Assembly: GCA_004297665.1 (NCBI GenBank)
Contig: SCUP01000166.1
Location: 1 to 5,539 of the forward strand
Direction: 5' to 3'
Length of the DNA: 5,539 nt
DNA from: Nitrosarchaeum sp.
GTDB taxonomy: Archaea > Thermoproteota > Nitrososphaeria > Nitrososphaerales > Nitrosopumilaceae
The translations under genes and the position numbers were made by a program. Below are positions 1 to 4,460 of this stretch, one piece after another; the stretch's first letter is position 1; every line of letters starts with the position of its first letter. Under the pieces are notes generated by a model. That model did no database searches. It saw nothing but the letters and a program-made list of their open reading frames with translations, and had not been told where the DNA came from.

Positions 1-1051
1 GGAGATAGCACTCGTTTGTAGTTTCACACCCAGGAGCTCCTACACCTTGTGGAATTGAAACCATATGAGTAATTGGAAGTACAGGCATTTCAGATACAGC
101 AGGAGTTGACTCTCCAGATTTTGTGGCACTAACAGAATAACTTACAGTAAATTCAGTAGTGTTTTTTGTGTGTAGTGCAAGTGCGTTTCCTGAAAACTCC
201 CAAGAGCCCATTGCATTTGCAGGATCAACAAAAGTCATCTCAAAAATGGTGCTACCATCTACAGTCCAAGTTTTTTCTGGATGTTCATCAGGACCAATTG
301 GACCTCTCAGTGAAATTAGTTGAATTGGTTCAGATGCGGAATAGGAAATCAATCCAGAATAAACATCACTTGAGGGAGCCAAGATAACTGCAATTTGATG
401 AGATTCATGTCCAATTCCTGGGTCTTGCACTGATTGCATAGTACCGGTAAACACAGAATCTGAAATTGCTTTTTCTTCGTATTCCACCATATAATCAACA
501 GTGAATGGTTTGGTTTTCTTTGTATGCACTGATACAGCATTGCCAGCAAATTTCCATTCTCCCTGTGCATTATCTGGATTAACAAATGTTAATGCATATT
601 TTGTTACTCCATCTGGAGTCCAAGTTGCTTGCCCTTTTGCTTCTCCATCTGCTAGTGGACCATGCAAAGTAATTAGTTGAATTGGCTCTGATGCATCATA
701 GTGTAGTGTTCCAGAATAAACTTTGTCAGATAACGGCAAAATAGTTACAGATTGATGAGATTCATGTCCAATTCCTGGATGTTGCATAGATTCCATTCGT
801 TGCCAACCTTCTGCAAGTGGTTTTTCAACAACACATCCACCTGTATAATCAAGTTCAGTTCCTGCTGCATTTAGCGTACACATATTACCATAAGTCACAC
901 CATCAATACCACAAACTGGAACATACTCTTTTGTACAAGCAACTGGTTTTACCGGAATTCCTGCAAGATATCCAGGATCAATTGCAATCATAACCAAACT
1001 AATTGCAACCAAAACACCAACTGCAATAATAATTCCAACTGTAAAATTCAT
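1..1051 (-). CDS. Membrane-anchored Kazal-like / tandem GHESHQ-repeat / probable cupredoxin surface protein (C-terminus cut by window edge)
   Basis: 350 residues are visible and the frame is still open at the left edge. Residues 5-24 are a hydrophobic signal peptide or signal anchor. Residues 39-73 are a Kazal-like domain (VPVCGIDGVTYGNMC core, closing YTGGC) with only four cysteines (39, 47, 58, 73). Two homologous beta-rich repeats follow (about 89-190 and 208-307). Each opens with PGIGHESHQ, continues with VYSG, SEPIQLI, a conserved Trp and TFV, and ends with GNA..HTK and FTV. At the edge, IPQGVGAPGCETTNECYL resembles the start of plastocyanin-like domains of ammonia-oxidising archaea, so a type I copper domain may follow outside the window; the copper ligands are not visible. 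It is probably extracellular and tethered at the N-terminus. The ATG lies one base after the HEAT gene's stop, with GGTGGAT as a weak ribosome site, so the two are probably co-transcribed and translationally coupled. The function is unknown; protease inhibition or electron transfer is inference. Confidence 0.88.
   Translation of the reverse strand, partial: MNFTVGIIIAVGVLVAISLVMIAIDPGYLAGIPVKPVACTKEYVPVCGIDGVTYGNMCTLNAAGTELDYTGGCVVEKPLAEGWQRMESMQHPGIGHESHQSVTILPLSDKVYSGTLHYDASEPIQLITLHGPLADGEAKGQATWTPDGVTKYALTFVNPDNAQGEWKFAGNAVSVHTKKTKPFTVDYMVEYEEKAISDSVFTGTMQSVQDPGIGHESHQIAVILAPSSDVYSGLISYSASEPIQLISLRGPIGPDEHPEKTWTVDGSTIFEMTFVDPANAMGSWEFSGNALALHTKNTTEFTVSYSVSATKSGESTPAVSEMPVLPITHMVSIPQGVGAPGCETTNECYL
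131..787 (-). repeat. Two homologous ~119-residue repeat units in the left-end surface protein
   Basis: The units run from residue 89 and residue 208. PGIGHESHQ recurs at an offset of 119 residues, as do VYSG and SEPIQLI; after a one-residue gap the conserved Trp, TFV, GN and HTK positions recur at offset 118. The DNA also shows it: the minus-strand text for ATTGGACATGAATCTCATCA is nearly the same at both sites. The pattern suggests duplication of one beta-sandwich domain within the gene. The conserved His-Glu-x-His in each unit and the later His of HTK are possible metal ligands. Confidence 0.85.
833..937 (-). other. Kazal-like domain within the left-end surface protein
   Basis: This segment encodes residues 39-73. 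It matches the Kazal core pattern PVCGxDGxTYxNxCxL and ends in GGC. Classical Kazal domains have six cysteines paired 1-5, 2-4 and 3-6. Here positions 2, 3, 4 and 6 are present, while position 1 is absent and position 5 is replaced within LNAAGTE. One complete disulphide is therefore lost and two can still form. The family usually inhibits serine proteases, but the same fold also serves as an adhesion or spacer module, so inhibition is not established. Confidence 0.8.
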
Positions 1052-1052
1052 C

Positions 1053-1541
1053 TTATCCACCTGTTAGTTTTGCAAACTTTTCATTCTTGCTTAATTTTTC
1101 CATAAATTCAATATTAGATAACGCAACCACGGCAGACTCTACTACTGGTCTATCAGGATCGTTTAATGCTTTTTCTAAAACAGCTTTTGCCTCTTTTGAG
1201 CCAATCACACCAAGTGCAATGGCTGCCTCATGTCTTACAAACATACTAGGGTCATGCAACGTTGCATCTGCAAGTGCAGGTATACAACTAGAAAGGCACA
1301 TTTGACCTAGTGAAAATGCGGCCTCATGTCTTACAAGTTCATTTATATCGTTTTTTAGAACTTGCGCAACATGTGCAACTTTGTCTTCACCTCCAAAATC
1401 AACTAAAATGCAAGTAGCACGAGTTCGCACTACATAATCCGGATGAGTTAAAAGATTTACAAAATATGCAGTGTCTTTTTTTTCATATTTTACCTCCATT
1501 TCTGCAAAAAGATCTAATCTGCTTTGAGTTACAGCCTGCAT
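1053..1541 (-). CDS. HEAT-repeat (PBS-lyase-like) protein with two His-Glu dyads, similar to half of a deoxyhypusine hydroxylase
   Basis: A 162-residue protein made of about four 32-residue helical repeats (roughly 27-58, 59-90, 91-122 and 123-149), with no signal peptide, so probably cytoplasmic. The second-helix motif reads VRTRAT in repeat 1, VRHEAAFSLGQ in repeat 2, VRHEAAIALGVIG in repeat 3 and VVESAVVAL in repeat 4. The His-Glu pairs at 72-73 and 104-105 lie in repeats 2 and 3. In eukaryotic deoxyhypusine hydroxylase, two such pairs per four-repeat half bind a di-iron centre. Generic HEAT scaffold proteins carry similar RHEAAxALG text, so enzymatic activity is only inferred. Its stop precedes the start of the Kazal/cupredoxin gene by one base. 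The ATG at 1541 fits a leaderless mRNA with a TATA-like box centred about 27 nt upstream; Met15 is the alternative start. Confidence 0.9.
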   Translation of the reverse strand: MQAVTQSRLDLFAEMEVKYEKKDTAYFVNLLTHPDYVVRTRATCILVDFGGEDKVAHVAQVLKNDINELVRHEAAFSLGQMCLSSCIPALADATLHDPSMFVRHEAAIALGVIGSKEAKAVLEKALNDPDRPVVESAVVALSNIEFMEKLSKNEKFAKLTGG

Positions 1542-1564
1542 TTTGTTTTCAGATTTTTTATATC

Positions 1565-1572
1565 CTATATTA
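1565..1572 (-). promoter_or_regulatory. Box A (TATA-like) of the HEAT-Kazal unit, inside a palindrome
   Basis: The minus strand reads TAATATAG, centred about 27 nt upstream of the ATG at 1541, the spacing expected for a leaderless archaeal transcript. The box sits in the 11-bp inverted repeat CCTATATTAGG (1564-1574). A second AT-rich stretch, GGATATAAAAA (1554-1564), lies closer and is a less well-spaced alternative. Confidence 0.45.
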
Positions 1573-1611
1573 GGTTACCCGAAAGATTCAAAAATTTTGC
1601 ATAGCGTTATC

Positions 1612-1619
1612 TATTTAAT
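1612..1619 (+). promoter_or_regulatory. Box A of the redoxin gene
   Basis: TATTTAAT is centred about 27 nt before the ATG at 1643, and no ribosome-binding site lies between them. This fits a leaderless transcript starting at or just before the start codon. Confidence 0.5.
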
Positions 1620-1642
1620 GGAAAAAAAATCAACATGGTATA

Positions 1643-2305
1643 ATGAGTGCAGTAATAGGACAAAAAGCACCAAATTTTGAAGTATCTGATTGGGTTCAAG
1701 GAGCCCCAACAAACTTTGATCAGGAAAAAGATCATATTGTTTTAGTAGAGGTATTTCAGGTGAATTGTCCTGGTTGTTTTATGCATGCACTTCCTGAAGC
1801 AATTAAGATCTACAACAAATACAAAGATGACGGGGTACGCGTAATAGGAATTGCCACTGCATTTGAGGATTATGATAAAAATACTTTGGGCAATCTAAAG
1901 ATGCTAGTTGAGACAGGCGAGGTAGTAGGTGAAACAAAAAATGCATTATCAATGTACGGACAGCTGCAACAAGGTAACAAACTACCATATAAAATTCCAT
2001 TTCCTCTTGCAATGGACAAACTAACTAAAACGGATGGCAAAGTAAGCGAGGATAAAATATTACAATTCATTTATGGGCAAATTCCAGAATTTGATTCCCA
2101 GCCAGAAGAATATAGAAAACAAATCATTCAAAGAGTCAGAGACTATATGAAAACAAAAGAATATTCAGCAGAGACATTTGAAAAATTTGCACTACAAGGA
2201 ACACCATCTATGTTACTAGTAGATAGAAAAGGAATCCTAAGGGATGTCTCTTTTGGACAATCAGGCAATGTTGAAGCAATGATTCAAAAACTGCTAAACG
2301 AATAA
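1643..2305 (+). CDS. Thioredoxin-fold redoxin (AhpC/TSA- or TlpA-like) with a CPGC active site
   Basis: A 220-residue protein with no signal peptide, so probably a cytoplasmic thiol-disulphide protein. The N-terminus IGQKAPNFEV is the usual redoxin opening. It is followed by the strand IVLVEVFQ and the motif NCPGCF, with candidate redox cysteines at 42 and 45. Residues 186-205 (GTPSMLLVDRKGILRDVSFG) give the cis-proline loop (Pro188) and the last strands of the fold. Between strand RVIGIAT (66-72) and the cis-proline lies a charged, mostly helical insertion of about 100 residues, larger than in thioredoxin, which may form a substrate- or partner-binding lid. The CxxC pair favours an oxidoreductase over a classical one-cysteine peroxiredoxin. 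It is divergent from the HEAT gene across 101 nt and convergent with the next gene. The substrate is not predictable. Confidence 0.88.
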   Translation: MSAVIGQKAPNFEVSDWVQGAPTNFDQEKDHIVLVEVFQVNCPGCFMHALPEAIKIYNKYKDDGVRVIGIATAFEDYDKNTLGNLKMLVETGEVVGETKNALSMYGQLQQGNKLPYKIPFPLAMDKLTKTDGKVSEDKILQFIYGQIPEFDSQPEEYRKQIIQRVRDYMKTKEYSAETFEKFALQGTPSMLLVDRKGILRDVSFGQSGNVEAMIQKLLNE

Positions 2306-2307
2306 GA

Positions 2308-2562
2308 TTAATTATTTTTATTATTTTTTCCAGGTTTTTTGTCTTTTGGCATTGATATTTTTTTTACAGTTTTTGCATGTTTGTTTTCAAGAAGGTCTAT
2401 TGCTTTTTGATTTGACAAAGTCCATGCTTTAAACATCTGTTGAAAGACATCGTTTAGCTGTTTGTTCTCAGAATTACCAATCTTCAGCTTGTAAGATTCC
2501 CAAGCCTGAACAATAGATTTGTTGCTTTTCTTAAGAAATGCTAATGCTTCTTTTTCTCCCAA
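2308..2562 (-). CDS. Small basic helical protein of unknown function (84 aa, TTG start)
   Basis: I do not recognise this family. The first 62 residues are predicted to form two amphipathic helices (about 3-28 and 32-62) with regularly spaced aromatics (WESYK, FQQMFKAW). The last 20 residues are a Lys/Asn-rich tail with no predicted structure. There is no membrane segment, signal peptide or cysteine. No in-frame ATG or GTG exists between the upstream stop (2590-2592) and the TTG at 2562, so TTG is the probable start; an ATG at 2570 is out of frame and soon meets a stop. The stop lies 2 nt from the stop of the converging redoxin gene. The helical coding pattern supports a real gene, but no homology supports a role; nucleic-acid binding by the basic tail is speculative. 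Confidence 0.65.
   Translation of the reverse strand: MGEKEALAFLKKSNKSIVQAWESYKLKIGNSENKQLNDVFQQMFKAWTLSNQKAIDLLENKHAKTVKKISMPKDKKPGKNNKNN
2310..2347 (+). terminator. T-rich termination region of the redoxin gene
   Basis: Directly after the TAA at 2303-2305 the plus strand has runs of T5, T6, T6 and T4 (2315-2347), the oligo-T pattern archaeal RNA polymerase uses to terminate without a hairpin. The same bases encode the Lys/Asn-rich tail of the opposing gene. Confidence 0.5.
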
Positions 2563-2600
2563 TAGATCATGTTTTAAAACACTAGTATTTTAGCAAATAT

Positions 2601-2678
2601 CTAATAAAAAACAAGTATTGCAGATAACACTGCAACAATACAAAATCCACCAATTAATGCAACTTTTACATTATCCAT
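2601..2678 (-). CDS. Single-span membrane microprotein, 25 aa
   Basis: The reading frame starts MDNVKVALIGG and ends ILVFY before TAG. Residues 6-25 are one uninterrupted hydrophobic helix with one Cys (13), long enough to cross the membrane; the N-terminus carries a single Lys. A Thr/Ala/Val/Ile-type composition without rare breaks is typical of tiny membrane proteins in archaea. An AT-rich box (2697-2708) lies about 25 nt upstream of the ATG, fitting a leaderless transcript. It lies between the 84-aa gene and another microprotein on the same strand. No homology is claimed. It could be a small subunit of a membrane complex or a chance ORF, but hydrophobicity and promoter spacing favour a gene. 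Confidence 0.55.
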   Translation of the reverse strand: MDNVKVALIGGFCIVAVLSAILVFY

Positions 2679-2696
2679 AAATTTTATTTACACAAA

Positions 2697-2708
2697 TAAA
2701 ATAAAAAC
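2697..2708 (-). promoter_or_regulatory. Candidate box A of the 25-aa microprotein
   Basis: The minus strand reads TTTTATTTTATT here, centred about 25 nt upstream of the ATG at 2678. The surroundings are very AT-rich, which weakens the call. Confidence 0.3.
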
Positions 2709-2725
2709 AAATCTCAATTTAGAAT

Positions 2726-2833
2726 CTATTTGTTTATTATAATTTTGTGACATGTACAAAAACAGTTGATGTGTTTTAGATTTTTGGTAATTCTAGATGC
2801 GCAATCTTCTGTATGTTTCACAAGAAAAAACAT
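2726..2833 (-). CDS. Doubtful 35-aa Cys-rich ORF
   Basis: The ATG at 2833 opens a frame starting MFFLVKHTEDC and containing NCFCTCHK, then ends IIINK and TAG. It has four cysteines (11, 24, 26, 28) plus His29, enough for a small metal site. A possible box A (CTAAAAAC, 2851-2858) lies about 22 nt upstream. MFFLVKHT looks like the first strand of a longer small-domain protein, so this may instead be the remnant of a decayed gene. The product is short and its composition follows the AT-rich background, so a chance ORF cannot be excluded. Confidence 0.28.
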   Translation of the reverse strand: MFFLVKHTEDCASRITKNLKHINCFCTCHKIIINK

Positions 2834-2873
2834 GTTAGATTTTAACTTAAGTTTTTAGGAATTAAAATCAACA

Positions 2874-2969
2874 CTACCAAGATGAGACATTAAACAGTAT
2901 CAACATTATTCCATAAAATGCCACAAGACCAACAATAATAGCAATGACACCTTTGGTGGAATTTTTCAT
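2874..2969 (-). CDS. Single-span membrane microprotein, 31 aa
   Basis: The frame begins MKNSTKGVIAIIVGLVAFYG and ends LFNVSSW before TAG. Two lysines precede one hydrophobic helix (about residues 7-27), which by the positive-inside rule places the N-terminus in the cytoplasm. AT-rich TTATTTTATG lies about 18 nt upstream of the ATG (2980-2992), slightly close for a box A. Its stop is 50 nt downstream of the CFI-box gene's stop in map order, on the same strand, so it could also be read through from that operon. The family is unknown. Size, polarity and position resemble the 25-aa neighbour, although the sequences are not clearly related. Confidence 0.55.
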   Translation of the reverse strand: MKNSTKGVIAIIVGLVAFYGIMLILFNVSSW

Positions 2970-3019
2970 GAGTGAAAATACATAAAATAATGCAAACTTA
3001 AGGATTTAGGAAATAGAGT

Positions 3020-3847
3020 TTAGAATTTCTTTCTAATTGTATGAATTACTATTCCAGGAGCTACAAAATACATTCCAATATTCAATAGAATCAGACTAAT
3101 TCCATACCCTAGGACACTAAATTCTGAATCAATATCAGCATAGTTTAGAATGGAAAGTGAACTAATCATGGGAGTTATCAGGATCTTTACTGCTTCTTTG
3201 AATAGTGGATTTTCACGTTCATAGTCAGCAATAGTTGGACTAAATGAATAGTACAAATAATTAAATGAACTCATAAATGATTTTCCTGATTCTGTTTGGA
3301 GTAATTGATTATCACGTAATTCTCGTAGTTGTTGCACTTGTGGAGCTAATTCACTACCATACGTTGCAGTAGCAATTAGGCATCCACCTGTTTTATCTTG
3401 GGATTTATTTTCATTAAGCAATTGGTTTTCAATTGAGGTTTGATTTAGTCCTTGCAAATAGTCAGTTCCAATAATTTCTATTTTGTTATTACCAGAGCCT
3501 GTAAAATTTAGTGTAATAAATGAAATATTATCATTAAGTTTTATTGTTGGAAGATATTCTTCTCCATTAATATAAAAAGTAAAATTTCCACTCAAAAGAG
3601 TTTGTGGAAGATACACCTCACCTAAATTATTTTCAAGATTGCTAGAAACATAAAGGGTTAAGCGTTTTTGTTCTTCATCAAATTCAAAATCCTGTATGTC
3701 AAAGTTTGCAACAGTTTCAATTTCAAATGTATATCCACCAGTTTTCACATCTAATCTATTTACAAGTCCAGTTTTATCAGATAGTTGACCAAATGCAGGT
3801 GTAATTACTAAAAGTAAAAGAAATGAAATGAATAATTTTGATTTCAA
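3020..3847 (-). CDS. Secreted CFI-box-CTERM domain protein, C-terminally membrane-anchored
   Basis: 275 residues. Residues 1-20 are a signal peptide ending PAFG. Residues 21-150 form a beta-rich Asn- and Thr-rich extracellular region with NxT/NxS sequons that could be glycosylated. At 156 the motif GGCLIATATYGSELAPQV begins the CFI-box region, followed by LRELRDNQLL, YYSFSPTIAD and a hydrophobic segment (about 220-235). This block is a recognised C-terminal module of surface proteins whose exact role is unknown. Cys156 is the only cysteine and may be a processing or attachment site. A last membrane helix (about 245-268) and the basic end IRKKF follow. The start is TTG: the only in-frame codons between the upstream stop (3857-3859) and it are CTG, CAT and AAA. 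It begins one base after the eL15 stop and has no ribosome-binding site, so it probably depends on reinitiation after eL15 translation. Confidence 0.87.
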   Translation of the reverse strand: MKSKLFISFLLLLVITPAFGQLSDKTGLVNRLDVKTGGYTFEIETVANFDIQDFEFDEEQKRLTLYVSSNLENNLGEVYLPQTLLSGNFTFYINGEEYLPTIKLNDNISFITLNFTGSGNNKIEIIGTDYLQGLNQTSIENQLLNENKSQDKTGGCLIATATYGSELAPQVQQLRELRDNQLLQTESGKSFMSSFNYLYYSFSPTIADYERENPLFKEAVKILITPMISSLSILNYADIDSEFSVLGYGISLILLNIGMYFVAPGIVIHTIRKKF

Positions 3848-3848
3848 T

Positions 3849-4307
3849 TTATGCAGTTATCTGAGGCATTCTTTGTCGTAATTCTTTGTCTTGTGCAATT
3901 CTTGGATGCATTGGATCTGCCAAGATAACTTCAAACCAGTAATGCATACCGTCTTTGTAGACAAAGTATGAACCCAAAAGTTTCATGTTAGGATATCTTT
4001 GTAGTACTCTTCTTACTGCAACTGTCTTCATGTCATCATCTGCCTTGATTCTGGTAACACCGAGATGTTTTGGTCTTCTACCAGCAACTGGTCTTTGTTT
4101 TCGCATACCACCAGTACCAACTCTCATTCTAACAACAACTATGCCTTGTTTTGCCTTGTAGCCTAATCTTCGTGCTCTCTGCAAACGACTTGGCCTATCT
4201 ATTCTAATAACGGCATTTTCTTTACGCCATTGTACTATTCTCTCTCTGATTTCAGGAGTATTTTCTTTCCATAGTTTGATCCAAGTTTTGTCTTGTATAC
4301 TAGGCAT
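3849..4307 (-). CDS. rpl15e: 50S ribosomal protein eL15 (L15e), short archaeal form
   Basis: 152 residues, highly basic. The family signature is clear: RIDRPSRLQRARRLGYKAKQ, then IVVVRMRV, GRRPKHLGV, QRYPNMKLLGSY and YWFEVILADPMHPRI. The protein is a structural component of the large ribosomal subunit that contacts 23S rRNA. Other archaeal members usually extend about 40 residues further with a basic GLTSxGKKxRGL-type tail, which is absent here, and the N-terminal 30 residues are also divergent. It could be a normal thaumarchaeal form rather than a truncation, because the stop is directly coupled to the next gene and the preceding sequence is intact. The ATG at 4307 lies about 25 nt after a box A, fitting a leaderless mRNA. 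It heads a two-gene unit with the CFI-box protein. Confidence 0.95.
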   Translation of the reverse strand: MPSIQDKTWIKLWKENTPEIRERIVQWRKENAVIRIDRPSRLQRARRLGYKAKQGIVVVRMRVGTGGMRKQRPVAGRRPKHLGVTRIKADDDMKTVAVRRVLQRYPNMKLLGSYFVYKDGMHYWFEVILADPMHPRIAQDKELRQRMPQITA

Positions 4308-4327
4308 ATCGATTTTAATAAAATCCC

Positions 4328-4336
4328 CTTTAATAA
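4328..4336 (-). promoter_or_regulatory. Box A of the eL15-CFI-box unit
   Basis: The minus strand reads GTTATTAAAGGGG; the TTATTAAAG core is centred 25 nt upstream of the ATG at 4307. The spacing matches leaderless transcription. The perfect 7-1-7 palindrome GATTTTAATAAAATC (4311-4325) lies between this box and the start codon and could bind a regulator. A second box-like TTTTATTTATCG (4440-4449) could drive a longer transcript with a leader of about 110 nt. Confidence 0.5.
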
Positions 4337-4384
4337 CTGTAAATCGTCAAATGAACCTAAAACACTAAAGAATCAAAATGTTCC

Positions 4385-4438
4385 TTGAGTGGCGCTCACA
4401 AAGCACACACTCAAAGAGTTTATCTCCGCAGAAAACTC
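4385..4438. ncRNA. Candidate structured RNA: two adjacent hairpins upstream of eL15
   Basis: TTGAGTG (4385-4391) pairs with CACTCAA (4408-4414) across a 16-nt loop. One base later, GAGTTT (4416-4421) pairs with AAACTC (4433-4438) across an 11-nt loop. The strip is visibly more GC-rich than the rest of the intergenic region, which is typical of structured RNA in AT-rich genomes. It could be a small RNA on either strand or part of a long eL15 leader. It shows no T-loop or acceptor pairing of a tRNA, and I cannot identify C/D or H/ACA boxes with confidence. Confidence 0.35.
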
Positions 4439-4460
4439 GATAAATAAAATCCCGCTTAGT

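Noticed and set aside
166..387. 73-codon plus-strand ORF
   Set aside because: It lies antisense to the repeat-coding frame of the left surface protein and its product has no domain-like pattern.
349..585. 78-codon minus-strand ORF
   Set aside because: It is in another frame of the same strand as the left surface protein, whose continuous frame has repeats and motifs; this one is a shadow.
1087..1305. 72-codon plus-strand ORF
   Set aside because: It is antisense to the HEAT gene and arises from the regular repeat pattern.
1635..1643. Two-codon upstream ORF ATG-GTA-TAA overlapping the redoxin start as TAATG
   Set aside because: The box A spacing predicts transcription starting at about 1640-1643, so the small ORF is probably not in the mRNA.
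1803..2070. Two minus-strand ORFs of 66 and 69 codons
   Set aside because: Both are antisense to the redoxin, which has clear family motifs; the products show no coherent pattern.
2563..3019. CRISPR array, insertion sequence or attachment site in the gene-poor stretch
   Set aside because: No regularly spaced repeats, terminal inverted repeats or transposase fragments are visible; only the small ORFs and AT-rich promoter-like sequence.
4374..4440. 21-codon plus-strand ORF starting ATGTTCCTTGAGTGG
   Set aside because: Its composition is Ser/Gln/Lys-rich without a recognisable pattern, and the stretch is better explained by the two hairpins.
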